A DNA stretch of 64,000 bases from positions 40,206 to 104,205 of the forward strand of contig CALXRC010000006.1 of assembly GCA_944390865.1 (NCBI GenBank), in the 5' to 3' direction. The position numbers and the translations under genes are program-made. Under the pieces are notes generated by a model. It had not been told where the DNA came from. It saw only the letters and a list, made by a program, of their open reading frames with translations, and ran no database searches. Shown piece by piece: positions 15,664 through 24,011 of this stretch (its first letter is position 1; each line of letters opens with the position of its first letter). This DNA is from an uncultured Spirochaetales bacterium. Lineage in GTDB: Bacteria; Spirochaetota; Spirochaetia; Sphaerochaetales; Sphaerochaetaceae.

Positions 15664-18180
15664 ATGGATGAAGATCTGACAAAGAATGAAGATATTGACA
15701 GCCGCACTATAGTTGTTGATGTCTCTAAGGAGATGAGGACAAGCTACTTGAACTATGCGATGTCCGTAATCGTCTCCCGTGCCCTGCCTGATGTCAGGGA
15801 TGGTTTGAAGCCTGTTCACAGAAGAATACTTTACGATATGTTTGAAATGGGCCTCAAGGCCAGCGGCGGATACAAGAAGTGTGCCCGTATTGTTGGTGAT
15901 GTTCTTGGTAAGTTTCACCCTCATGGAGATGCTTCTGTATATGATGCTCTGGTTCGTCTGGCTCAGGATTTCTCGCTGCGCTACCCTGTTGTAAAGCCGC
16001 AGGGCAACTTTGGTTCCATCGACGGTGATCCGCCTGCTGCAATGAGGTATACAGAGGCAAAGATGAGCCGCATCGGTGAGGAAATGCTTGCTGATATCGG
16101 CAAAGAGACTGTTGATTTCGGTCCCAACTACGATGATTCTCTTGAAGAACCTCAGGTGCTTCCAGCAGCCTTTCCCTTCCTTCTGGCAAACGGAACAAGC
16201 GGTATTGCTGTAGGTATGGCCACAAATATGGCTCCTCATAATCTCAATGAGATTGTGGATGCTGTATGTGCGCTGATTGACAACCCTGAGCTGACCAATA
16301 TTGAGCTCACAGAGTTCATAAAGGGGCCTGATTTCCCCTCCGCTGGCATTATCTGCGGCCGTAAAGGCATTCTTGATGCCTATACGACAGGCAGGGGAAA
16401 GATTGTCATGCGTTCTCGTTATGAGATCGAGGAGCATGAGAAGGGACATGACAGAATAATCTTCACTGAGCTCCCTTATCAGGTAAACAAGGCTGAGCTT
16501 GTAAAGAAGATCGATGATCTGAGAAAAGACAATATCATTCCCAATATTGCTGCCGTTCATGATGAATCTGACAGGGATGGCATTCGTGTGGTCATTGATC
16601 TCAAGCAGGGCGCTGTTCCCAACATTGTCCTGAACATGCTCTTCAACAGGACAGCGCTCCAGTCAAATTTCAATGTTTACAATCTTGCTCTGAAAGACGG
16701 AAAGCCAAAGGTTTTCACTCTCCGAGAGATGCTTCAGAGCTATGTTGATCACAGAGAAGAGGTCACTGAGAGAAGAACCAGGTATGATCTCAGAAAAGCT
16801 GAGGAAAGAGCACATATCCTTCTCGGTCTGAAGATTGGCCTTGAGAATATTGATGAAGTCATCAGGATTATCAAAGAAAGCCAGGACAACAATATTGCTT
16901 CCCTTGAACTGCAGAAGGCCTTTAATCTCACTAAGATCCAGGCTGATGCGATCATTGATATGAAACTCGGACGTCTGTCACAGCTTGAGACAGAAAAGAT
17001 CCTCGATGAACTGGCTGAGATTGAACAGAGAATTGCCTATTACAAGGATCTGCTTTCTGATAGGCAGAAGATTCTCGGTGTCGTCAAAGATGAGATCAGG
17101 GAAATCGGACAGAAATACGGTGACAGAAGACGTACGGAGATTCAGGAGCGAGAGCTTGAGGATACGACTGATGCCGACTTCATCAAAGAGGAGCAGGTTG
17201 TCGTCTCTATTTCAAACAAGGGTTTTGCCAAGCGTCTGTCCCTTGACGAATACAAGGCTCAGAGCCGCGGTGGAAAAGGCGTCAAGGGTGCAAAGCTTGT
17301 AGACGGTGACTTTGTCGAGCATCTTTTCATCGCTTCCAGCCATGATATCGTCATGTACGTCACCAACTTCGGCAAAGCGTACTACACTTATGTCTGGGAA
17401 ATTCCGGAGGGTGCAAAAGTTTCCAAGGGCGCAAACCTCAAGAATTTCCTCCAGATTGAGAATCAGGAGAAAGTAACAGGAATCATCTGTTTCCCTGAAT
17501 TCAAGGATGATCAGTACCTGATGATGGTGACAAAGTTCGGCATCACAAAGAAGGTTGAGCTCAAGGCCTTTGAGAACGCCAAGAAAAGGGGCGTAAAGGC
17601 TATTATCCTTGATGAAGGAGATGAGCTTGCTGAAGCTATTTTTGTCAACAGCGGTGATGATGTCATGTTTGTCTCAAAGCTGGGAAAGGGCCTCAGAACT
17701 TCTTCTGATGATGTCAGGACAATGGGAAGGGCCACACATGGCGTAAGAGCGATGAAGCTGGCTCAGGATGATGAGATCATCGGCCTTGTGCGTGTTGATG
17801 ATGACAAGAGAATCCTCATGGTCACAGAGAACGGGAAAGGCAAGCAGGTCAGATTCAGCGAATTCATGTCTCATGGCAGAGGCACAATGGGACAGAAGAT
17901 CTATTCCATTGATGACAGGACAAGCTGCCTTGTAAGAGCTCTTGCCGTCAATGATGACAATGATGTAGTGTTCATCACTCTCAATGGTCAGACTATCAGG
18001 GTTCATGTCAAAGATATTTCCATTCAGGGAAGATCTGCCATGGGCGTAAAGGTTGTGTCATTCAAAAAGGCAAAGGATGTCATTGTTGCCATGGCTGCAA
18101 CTGAATACCAGCCTGAAGATGATGCTTCAGAAGAAAGCGAAGGCGAAGAAACGGCAGAAAATCCTGAAGAGAACAAATAA
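15664..18180 (+). CDS. gyrA: DNA gyrase subunit A
   Basis: GyrA is the DNA-cleaving subunit of gyrase. The 838-residue protein has the breakage-reunion domain with catalytic Tyr129 (AAMRYTE) and the C-terminal beta-pinwheel, whose GyrA-box reads QSRGGKGV and marks gyrase rather than topoisomerase IV. It ends in an acidic tail ([12 protein letters not shown]). The quinolone-resistance region reads [14 protein letters not shown]. Residue 90 (codon 15931-15933), equivalent to E. coli Ser83, is Ala, as in Mycobacterium tuberculosis, while the acidic residue Asp94 is kept. AAGGA precedes the ATG. A terminator follows directly. Confidence 0.96.
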   Translation: MDEDLTKNEDIDSRTIVVDVSKEMRTSYLNYAMSVIVSRALPDVRDGLKPVHRRILYDMFEMGLKASGGYKKCARIVGDVLGKFHPHGDASVYDALVRLAQDFSLRYPVVKPQGNFGSIDGDPPAAMRYTEAKMSRIGEEMLADIGKETVDFGPNYDDSLEEPQVLPAAFPFLLANGTSGIAVGMATNMAPHNLNEIVDAVCALIDNPELTNIELTEFIKGPDFPSAGIICGRKGILDAYTTGRGKIVMRSRYEIEEHEKGHDRIIFTELPYQVNKAELVKKIDDLRKDNIIPNIAAVHDESDRDGIRVVIDLKQGAVPNIVLNMLFNRTALQSNFNVYNLALKDGKPKVFTLREMLQSYVDHREEVTERRTRYDLRKAEERAHILLGLKIGLENIDEVIRIIKESQDNNIASLELQKAFNLTKIQADAIIDMKLGRLSQLETEKILDELAEIEQRIAYYKDLLSDRQKILGVVKDEIREIGQKYGDRRRTEIQERELEDTTDADFIKEEQVVVSISNKGFAKRLSLDEYKAQSRGGKGVKGAKLVDGDFVEHLFIASSHDIVMYVTNFGKAYYTYVWEIPEGAKVSKGANLKNFLQIENQEKVTGIICFPEFKDDQYLMMVTKFGITKKVELKAFENAKKRGVKAIILDEGDELAEAIFVNSGDDVMFVSKLGKGLRTSSDDVRTMGRATHGVRAMKLAQDDEIIGLVRVDDDKRILMVTENGKGKQVRFSEFMSHGRGTMGQKIYSIDDRTSCLVRALAVNDDNDVVFITLNGQTIRVHVKDISIQGRSAMGVKVVSFKKAKDVIVAMAATEYQPEDDASEESEGEETAENPEENK

Positions 18181-18206
18181 TGACAATCAGTGAAAAAGTT
18201 CACTGT

Positions 18207-18240
18207 AAGGCCGTCCGGGAGGTGCTCAGGGCGGCCTTTT
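18207..18240 (+). terminator. gyrA terminator
   Basis: AAGGCCGTCC (18207-18216) pairs with GGGCGGCCTT (18229-18238) with one G-U-type mismatch. A short T-run follows. It lies 26 bases after the gyrA stop. Confidence 0.85.
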
Positions 18241-18506
18241 CAATAGCTTTTCAAACTAAAAATCTATTATATCTGATATAAGAAAAGAGGCAAATTGCTC
18301 ATCAAAAACTGTTTCTATATATAGAAATTTCGTCTAAAAAACGCCAAATAAACGCTTTATTTGAGGTTTTTGATCTTTCAGTAAGAAAATCAGGTTTGTG
18401 ATCATCTGGTGAAGCCCAAGGTCAGGGCCCATGATTCTTTCATCGTGCGCTCATGCTGAATCTTCTATTGGGGTGTTGATTCGTGGTTATACCGATTAGC
18501 TCATAG

Positions 18507-18522
18507 TGTTTCACGTGAAACC
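18507..18522. promoter_or_regulatory. parS: parS site 1
   Basis: TGTTTCACGTGAAACC matches the bacterial parS 16-mer (TGTTNCACGTGAAACA) except at the last base. It is a ParB-binding palindrome. Confidence 0.92.
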
Positions 18523-18632
18523 AAGAATTGAATGTTAAATTTGTGTTTTATGGAAATAAAGGACTGTTATTGAGAATTATACTGATGTTATTGTGGGTTG
18601 CTAATAATATATTTTGATTTGTTCTGTTTTTT

Positions 18633-18648
18633 TGTTTCACGTGAAACA
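18633..18648. promoter_or_regulatory. parS: parS site 2 (perfect)
   Basis: TGTTTCACGTGAAACA is a complete 16-base palindromic match to the parS consensus and is probably the strongest ParB-binding site of the four. Confidence 0.96.
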
Positions 18649-18948
18649 ATCAACTTTGAAGAATTAAGAGTTGTTTTGTCATTGTTTTTTTGAGTTGCTG
18701 TTTTTTTGTTTGATTTAGTTTCCTAAAAATGTAGCATTCAGGATATATAAATATTATGATGTTGTATGTTAAGGTTTTTTGAATGTACTTGCTTCTATCA
18801 TAGTTTTTCTTGGTGTTCTGTGTTTTTATATGATTATTTTTCTCTAATCATAATAACTGCCTGCTGTGTGATAAATATATGCGTTTAGGTAATTGTGAAA
18901 TCGAATTCTTTTTATAGCTCAGAACTTTTCTTGATTATTCTTTTTTTT

Positions 18949-18964
18949 TGTTTCACGTGAAACT
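18949..18964. promoter_or_regulatory. parS: parS site 3
   Basis: TGTTTCACGTGAAACT matches the parS consensus except at the last base. A run of nine T lies immediately upstream. Confidence 0.92.
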
Positions 18965-19081
18965 CTCCGAAGCTTGATATGTGGCGTGTTTATAACATAT
19001 CAATGTTTCTAGATTTAAGGTTTTTTTTGATTCATGACGGATAATATTGACGGTTTGGTAATATATTAATATATTACACCT

Positions 19082-19097
19082 TGTTTCACGTGAAACT
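19082..19097. promoter_or_regulatory. parS: parS site 4
   Basis: TGTTTCACGTGAAACT matches the parS consensus except at the last base. It is the copy closest to parA, about 450 bp away. Confidence 0.92.
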
Positions 19098-19154
19098 TTC
19101 TTACTTTTTCTGGGGTTGTATAAGCTGTTTTAATTTTTATATTTCAGAAGCAAA

Positions 19155-19179
19155 TAAAAAAGGCACCCGAAGGTGCCTC
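19155..19179 (-). terminator. nfu terminator
   Basis: GGCACC-CGAA-GGTGCC (19162-19177) is a perfect 6-bp stem with a tetraloop. On the minus strand six T follow. It lies just beyond the nfu stop. Confidence 0.85.
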
Positions 19180-19199
19180 ATCTCTTTGAATTAACTTCA

Positions 19200-19445
19200 T
19201 CAGAACTGTGTTGCGTTAATGACCTCAAGCTGAGAATCTACTGTTGCTCGGAGATATTTTTCAACTCCGTTTTTGAGTGTCATCTGTGACATCGGGCAGC
19301 CAGCACATGCTCCGACAAGCTTTACAAACACATCTTTATTGTTTTCAAACTTGAGAAATTCGATATCTCCGCCATCATTCTGCAGAGAAGGCCTTATTTG
19401 ATTTATAGCTTCAATTATCTTGCTTTCAAGGGTAATCTCGCTCAT
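19200..19445 (-). CDS. NifU C-terminal-domain (Nfu-type) iron-sulfur scaffold protein
   Basis: This 81-residue protein consists of a single NifU C-terminal domain. It has the LESKIIEAINQIRPSLQNDGGDIEFL segment and the cluster-binding CxxC in GACAGCPMS at about residues 51-54. Such Nfu proteins carry 4Fe-4S clusters to apo-enzymes. The ATG at 19445 is chosen because AGGAGG lies 7 nt upstream. Longer in-frame starts would run into parA's promoter. It is divergent from parA and convergent with gyrA across the parS region. Confidence 0.92.
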   Translation of the reverse strand: MSEITLESKIIEAINQIRPSLQNDGGDIEFLKFENNKDVFVKLVGACAGCPMSQMTLKNGVEKYLRATVDSQLEVINATQF

Positions 19446-19468
19446 TTCTTTTCCTCCTGTGGTAACTA

Positions 19469-19498
19469 AAAATACAATAATAAAATGACAGCGGTCAA
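19469..19498 (-). promoter_or_regulatory. nfu promoter
   Basis: On the minus strand TTGACC (19493-19498) is followed after 18 bp by TATTTT (19469-19474), about 24 bp before the nfu ATG. It lies back to back with the parA promoter. Confidence 0.55.
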
Positions 19499-19507
19499 GG
19501 TTTTGTG

Positions 19508-19536
19508 TCGACAAGTTAATCATTTGCATATATAGT
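19508..19536 (+). promoter_or_regulatory. parA promoter (leaderless type)
   Basis: TCGACA (19508-19513), 17 bp spacer, TATAGT (19531-19536), then exactly 6 nt to the parA ATG at 19543. No Shine-Dalgarno is present, so the message is predicted to begin at or next to the start codon. Confidence 0.65.
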
Positions 19537-19542
19537 TAGAGC

Positions 19543-20313
19543 ATGCCTTCTGCACGTAAAATTATTTTTTTGAATCAGAAAGGTGGAGTTGGAAAGACAA
19601 CTACCTGTGTTAACTTGGGATCATCGCTTTGTGCCATGGGATACAAAGTGCTTTTGATTGACTTTGACTCTCAGGGAAATCTTACTGGTGCCGTATCCGG
19701 AGATGGAAGGAAACCTACCATGTACGATGTCATGAGCGGTCGTGTTTCTGCTGAAGCAGCAGTACAGGAAACTCCTTTTCAGAATCTTTATCTTATTCCG
19801 GGTTCAATTGATCTTGCTGGGCTTAATGTTGAACTTGCTGATGAAGAAGACAGGAACCTTTTTCTCAAGAGGATGATTGCTGATTTATCCAGCCAGTATG
19901 ATTTTATATTTGTTGATTGTCCTCCTTCGCTCGGTGTCATTACAATGAATGCACTGGCATGGGCAGAGAGCATAATAATACCGATGCAGTGCGAATACTT
20001 CTCGATGGAGGGTCTCAACCTCCTGATGAGAACAGTGTCAAATGTGAGGAAGGAACTCAATCCTGAAATAAAGATTCTTGGTATTGTCTTCACAATGTTC
20101 AGCAAGAAAAGCAGGCTCAACGCAGAAGTTGTCCGTGACACAAGCGAGTTTTTCCCGTCTCTTGTATTCAAGACAATCATTCCAAGAACTGTGCGTCTTG
20201 CGGAAGCCCCTTCTTTCGGACTTCCCATCAATGTCTATGATATCTCAAACGTTGGCAGCAAGGCCTATGCAGCGCTGGCAAAGGAGGTTGTGAACCGTGT
20301 CGATCAAATCTAA
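19543..20313 (+). CDS. parA: Chromosome-partitioning ATPase ParA/Soj
   Basis: This 256-residue Walker-type partition ATPase binds DNA non-specifically and moves ParB-parS complexes. The deviant Walker A motif is NQKGGVGKTTTCVNLGSSL at about residues 12-30, A' is LLIDFDSQGN, and Walker B is FIFVDCPPSLG. There is no N-terminal helix-turn-helix, so it is the chromosomal small type. Translation is probably leaderless. The last 17 bases overlap parB, and AAGGAGG inside parA serves parB. Confidence 0.96.
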   Translation: MPSARKIIFLNQKGGVGKTTTCVNLGSSLCAMGYKVLLIDFDSQGNLTGAVSGDGRKPTMYDVMSGRVSAEAAVQETPFQNLYLIPGSIDLAGLNVELADEEDRNLFLKRMIADLSSQYDFIFVDCPPSLGVITMNALAWAESIIIPMQCEYFSMEGLNLLMRTVSNVRKELNPEIKILGIVFTMFSKKSRLNAEVVRDTSEFFPSLVFKTIIPRTVRLAEAPSFGLPINVYDISNVGSKAYAALAKEVVNRVDQI

Positions 20314-21346
20314 CCGGAAAGATCATTTGGGAAAAGGAATAAGCTCTCTGCTTGGCAATTTTTCCTATGACATGGCAGATGAACTTCTTGGAGAGCTGGA
20401 GAAAAATAAGCAGAAGCATGAAGAAGAACAGATGCCGGAGCCAGTAAAGGAAAAACCTGCTGAAAAGATCATTCCTAAAATCGCAGAAGTGAAGCCTGTG
20501 GAAATCAAGCCTGCGGAAACAAAGGGCATTGATGAAAATCAGGTGCTTTATGTCTCAATTGACAATATTCAGGTAAATCCTGATCAGCCAAGAAAATCCT
20601 TTGATGAGAACAGCCTTCAGGAGCTTGCTGAGTCCGTCCGCAAACAGGGCATTCTTCAGCCTCTTCTTGTAGAAGAGTTCGCTCCTGGAAAATTCTCTAT
20701 TATTGCAGGTGAGAGAAGATACAGGGCAGCTAGAATTGCGGGACTGGATAAAATACCAGTGCTTGTCCGCCGGCTGAACGAAATACAGCGCATTGAAGTC
20801 GCTCTGATCGAGAATATTCAGAGGGAGGACCTTAATCCTGTCGATGAGGCAGCCGCTTATCAGTTCCTGATCCAGAAATCAGGACTGACGCAGGAAGAGA
20901 TTGCAAAGCGTGTAGGCAAAAACAGGTCAACAATCACAAACAGTCTCAGACTGCTTCAGCTTCCTGATTCAATTAAGGACGATCTTGTCTCCGGCCTTAT
21001 CACTGCAGGGCATGCGAGGGCTATACTTTCCTGCATTAATCCGTCTGACAGGATTATTCTCAGAAACAGAATTGTTGATAAAGAACTGTCTGTACGTGCA
21101 GCAGAGGCAGAAGCAGAGGCTCTTAATCAGGGAAAGAAGCTTATTCTCAAGAAGAAGGCCAGCCAGAAGAACAAGGATGCTGAGATTATCAGTATCGAAG
21201 ACAAGTTTCTTATGGCATTCGGCACTCATGTTGAGGTCAAGGGTTCTGCAAGGAGAGGCAAGCTGATTATTCCTTACAGCACTACAAGGGAACTTGAGAG
21301 GATTTATGCACTGCTCAAGGATGATCAGTTGTTCGATGAAGAATAA
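20297..21346 (+). CDS. parB: Chromosome-partitioning CTPase ParB/Spo0J
   Basis: ParB binds parS, clamps on DNA using CTP and spreads to recruit SMC and ParA. The 349-residue protein starts at GTG 20297 with an ideally placed AAGGAGG. An N-terminal ParA-stimulating patch (HLGKGISSLLGNF) is followed by a Lys/Glu/Pro-rich linker at about 40-75. The CTP-binding domain has GERRYRAARIAG and LIENIQREDLNP near 140-185. The parS-reading helix-turn-helix is LTQEEIAKRVGKNRSTITNSLRLL, and a C-terminal dimerisation domain closes the protein. The four parS sites about 1-2 kb upstream are its evident targets. Confidence 0.96.
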   Translation: MSIKSNRKDHLGKGISSLLGNFSYDMADELLGELEKNKQKHEEEQMPEPVKEKPAEKIIPKIAEVKPVEIKPAETKGIDENQVLYVSIDNIQVNPDQPRKSFDENSLQELAESVRKQGILQPLLVEEFAPGKFSIIAGERRYRAARIAGLDKIPVLVRRLNEIQRIEVALIENIQREDLNPVDEAAAYQFLIQKSGLTQEEIAKRVGKNRSTITNSLRLLQLPDSIKDDLVSGLITAGHARAILSCINPSDRIILRNRIVDKELSVRAAEAEAEALNQGKKLILKKKASQKNKDAEIISIEDKFLMAFGTHVEVKGSARRGKLIIPYSTTRELERIYALLKDDQLFDEE

Positions 21347-21367
21347 TTTATTAACTTAGGGTTTATT

Positions 21368-22318
21368 ATGAGCAAAGAAACACTTAAAGATGGCCTTTAT
21401 GCCATTCTGCATACGGAAAAGGGTGATATCATCCTGAATCTGGAGTACAAGAAGGCTCCTATGACTGTCATGAACTTCGTTGGTCTTGCGGAGGGTGTCC
21501 TCAATATTGAGGATCCTGATGAGCCGTTTTATGATGGCCTTATTTTCCATCGTGTGATTCCGAATTTCATGATTCAGGGCGGCTGTCCGAAGGGAACAGG
21601 AACCGGTGGTCCTGGCTATCGCTTCCCTGATGAGTTTGATCCTTCCCTCAAGCATGACGGTCCGGGCGTGCTTTCCATGGCAAATGCAGGTCCCGGAACA
21701 AATGGAAGTCAGTTCTTCATCACACATGTCGCAACACCGTGGCTTGATGGAAAGCATTCTGTTTTCGGCCGCGTGGTGGAAGGTCAGGATGTTGTAAACA
21801 GCATTACAGCCGGCGACAAGATCAACAGCGTTGAGATTGTACGTGTCGGAAGCGAGGCTGAAAACTATAAAGTGACCAGAGAAGCTTTTGCAGAACTTGT
21901 TGAGGCTTGTGAAAAGAAACAGATGGAGAGCGAGCTGGAAGAGAGACGCAGGCTTCACAGAGAACTTGACAACCGTTATCCCGGGGCTGTCAAGAAACCA
22001 TCAGGTCTGTGGTATGTCGTGGAAAAGGAAGGAGACGGAAAGGCTCATCCCAAGATGGGAGATAAAGTGAAGGTCCATTATCATGGAACTCTCCTTGACG
22101 GCAGGGTCTTTGACTCATCAGTTGCCCGCAGGCAGCCAGCTACTTTCAAGGTCGGTCAGGTTATTGACGGCTGGAATGAGGCTCTGGTGGAGATGAGCAG
22201 GGGAGAGAAGCGTACTCTCATCATTCCTCCTGATCTTGCATATGGCGTTCATGGTGTGCCAGGCGTAATTCCGCCTAATGCCACTTTGATCTTTGAAGTG
22301 GAGCTTCTTGATTTCTGA
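21368..22318 (+). CDS. Dual-domain peptidyl-prolyl isomerase: cyclophilin-FKBP fusion
   Basis: This 316-residue protein joins two unrelated prolyl-isomerase families. Residues 1-165 are a cyclophilin with the catalytic Arg in [15 protein letters not shown] and the NGSQFFIT motif. A charged helical linker follows at about 170-210. Residues 215-316 are an FKBP with [18 protein letters not shown] and [12 protein letters not shown]. There is no signal peptide, so it acts in the cytoplasm as a folding helper. Dual immunophilins of this order are, from memory, reported in Treponema and Flavobacterium. It lies 21 nt after parB with only a weak TAGGG site, then a terminator. Confidence 0.93.
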   Translation: MSKETLKDGLYAILHTEKGDIILNLEYKKAPMTVMNFVGLAEGVLNIEDPDEPFYDGLIFHRVIPNFMIQGGCPKGTGTGGPGYRFPDEFDPSLKHDGPGVLSMANAGPGTNGSQFFITHVATPWLDGKHSVFGRVVEGQDVVNSITAGDKINSVEIVRVGSEAENYKVTREAFAELVEACEKKQMESELEERRRLHRELDNRYPGAVKKPSGLWYVVEKEGDGKAHPKMGDKVKVHYHGTLLDGRVFDSSVARRQPATFKVGQVIDGWNEALVEMSRGEKRTLIIPPDLAYGVHGVPGVIPPNATLIFEVELLDF

Positions 22319-22346
22319 GCTTTGTCAGGATCTGGAAAGCGCATTG

Positions 22347-22377
22347 AGGCCGGGCACGTGTATTCCCGGCCTTGTTT
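22347..22377 (+). terminator. Terminator after the cyclophilin-FKBP gene
   Basis: AGGCCGGG (22347-22354) and CCCGGCCT (22365-22372) form a perfect 8-bp stem followed by TGTTTTT. It separates the parAB unit from radA. Confidence 0.85.
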
Positions 22378-22390
22378 TTGAGGGGTAGGC

Positions 22391-23758
22391 ATGAAAGCTG
22401 CACAGATACATTTTGTTTGTTCTTCCTGCGGCAGGGTTGAAAGCAAATGGCTTGGACGCTGTCCAGACTGCGGATCCTGGAACAGCTTCGTAGAAGAAAA
22501 GGTCATTCCGGCCAAGGCAGAGACTGCAGCCAGCCCGTCTCTTGATTCCCGCCTGAGAAAGCTTGCTGATGTGGAAGTGACAGATTCCGTCAGAGTGGAA
22601 AGCGGTCTGAGCGAGTTTGACAGAGTTCTTGGCGGCGGAATAATGAAGCCCTCTTCTGTCTTAGTGGGCGGAGAGCCCGGGATAGGAAAGTCTACAATAA
22701 TGCTTCAGCTGCTGGATGCCTGTTCCGGCAGGGATACAGTGCTTTATGTATCAGGGGAAGAAAGCCCTGGACAGGTGAAGCTCAGGGCTGAACGTCTGCA
22801 TCTTAAGCTTGAAAAGATAAACATAATCTGTGATACAAGGCTTGAAGTACTGATGGACGTCATTGACTCTCTGAAGCCCGGTGTCGTTGTCATAGACTCT
22901 CTTCAGACGTTAGCAAGCAGCACTGTCAGCAGTCTTGCCGGTTCTGTCAATCAGATGAGGTACTGCTGCATGGCCCTGTCAATGCAGGCCAAAGCGGGCG
23001 GCATTGCCATGTTCTTTATTGGCCATGTGACGAAAGACGGAATGCTTGCAGGACCAAAGATCGTTGAGCATCTTGTTGACACTGTCCTTTATTTTGAGAA
23101 TGCACAGACTGGAGTGAGGATTCTCAGAAGCATAAAGAACCGTTTCGGTTCTGTTGATGAGATTGGTATTTTCCGCATGGATCAGGACGGTCTGACTCCA
23201 GTAAGGGATCCGTCGCTTTTCTTTATCTCAAGCAGGGAGAAGGGCTCTCTTCCGGCAGGTATTGCTTACACTGCTGTCGCAGAAGGTTCAAGAACTTTTC
23301 TTGTTGAAATACAGGCTCTCACAGTGCCGTGCAAAGGCGGACTGTCCAGAGTGTACTCTGACCGCATTGAAGCTGCTCGGATCAACCGTGTGGCAGCTAT
23401 TCTGGAGCGGCATGCCGGCCTGATGCTTTCTGACAGTGATATCTACGTCAATGTGGCAGGCGGAATAAGGCTTAACGAAGTGTCCATTGAGCTTGCCGTC
23501 GCACTTGCTCTCTGGTCTGCAAAGACAAATACTGTGCTGGATGAAAAGCAGGTATGTTTCGGAGAGCTGTCTCTGGCAGGAGAAGTACGTCCAGTCGCCT
23601 TTCTTGAGCGCAGGATCAAGGCTGCCTCTGAAATGGGCTTTGATCATATCCTTGCCCCTTATTCTCCAGACATAAAGGCCCAGGGCAGTCTGAAATGGTG
23701 CAGGAACATCAAGCAGGCAATAATGATTTCAAAGGCACATGGGCTGAATGACGAATGA
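22391..23758 (+). CDS. radA: DNA repair protein RadA
   Basis: RadA is a RecA-like ATPase that drives branch migration of recombination intermediates. The 455-residue protein has the N-terminal zinc finger CSSCGRVESKWLGRCPDCGSW, then Walker A GGEPGIGKSTIML near residues 96-108. Walker B is VVVIDSLQTL and the RadA-specific KNRFG motif is present. The C-terminal Lon-protease-like domain carries LSLAGEVRPVAFLERRIKAA. GAGGGG precedes the ATG. It follows a terminator, so it probably has its own weak promoter or receives read-through. Confidence 0.96.
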   Translation: MKAAQIHFVCSSCGRVESKWLGRCPDCGSWNSFVEEKVIPAKAETAASPSLDSRLRKLADVEVTDSVRVESGLSEFDRVLGGGIMKPSSVLVGGEPGIGKSTIMLQLLDACSGRDTVLYVSGEESPGQVKLRAERLHLKLEKINIICDTRLEVLMDVIDSLKPGVVVIDSLQTLASSTVSSLAGSVNQMRYCCMALSMQAKAGGIAMFFIGHVTKDGMLAGPKIVEHLVDTVLYFENAQTGVRILRSIKNRFGSVDEIGIFRMDQDGLTPVRDPSLFFISSREKGSLPAGIAYTAVAEGSRTFLVEIQALTVPCKGGLSRVYSDRIEAARINRVAAILERHAGLMLSDSDIYVNVAGGIRLNEVSIELAVALALWSAKTNTVLDEKQVCFGELSLAGEVRPVAFLERRIKAASEMGFDHILAPYSPDIKAQGSLKWCRNIKQAIMISKAHGLNDE

Positions 23759-23764
23759 GTGAAA

Positions 23765-23800
23765 ATGCATATGGCAGCGGGTATCAGATGCCATATGCAT
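23765..23800. other. Perfect 12-bp inverted repeat between convergent genes
   Basis: ATGCATATGGCA (23765-23776) and TGCCATATGCAT (23789-23800) are perfect complements with a 12-base loop. They lie between the radA stop and the convergent small membrane gene. There is no T-run, so it is not a textbook terminator, but it could end transcription from both sides. Confidence 0.6.
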
Positions 23801-23823
23801 AATCAGCACCGCTTACTAAAACA

Positions 23824-24009
23824 TTATTTCCTTTTACTGTAATTAGATGAGATATATCCTATAAAAAGCATCACTGTTGCAATAAGCAGTATGGCAGAAT
23901 AGACAGGAGGCACAGTCAGGCCGACTGCATCACAGAACATATATGCGATACAGATTGCAACTGCCAGCACCAGCATCCATAAATTCCTTTTTTCTTTCTT
24001 TTCCTGCAT
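23824..24009 (-). CDS. Small two-span membrane protein
   Basis: The 61-residue product has a basic N-terminus (MQEKKEKRNLW) and two hydrophobic segments, about residues 12-30 and 37-54. It ends in a short basic tail (NYSKRK), so both ends are predicted to be cytoplasmic. No known family is recognised. The ATG at 24009 is taken because it lies 2 bases after the TraB-family stop and has AGG about 9 nt upstream. Translation is probably coupled to that gene. Function unknown. Confidence 0.6.
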   Translation of the reverse strand: MQEKKEKRNLWMLVLAVAICIAYMFCDAVGLTVPPVYSAILLIATVMLFIGYISSNYSKRK

Positions 24010-24011
24010 AA

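Larger units (their letters stand above)
18241..19154. other. T-rich gene-free centromere-like region
   Basis: No open reading frame of note is present in these about 900 bases. The plus strand is conspicuously T-rich with several runs of six or more T. The region carries four parS sites and two palindromes. TTTCTATATATAGAAA at 18312-18327 is perfect. CAAATAAA-CGC-TTTATTTG at 18345-18363 forms a hairpin. It lies between gyrA and the nfu-parA divergent pair and is probably the ParB loading centre. Confidence 0.7.
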
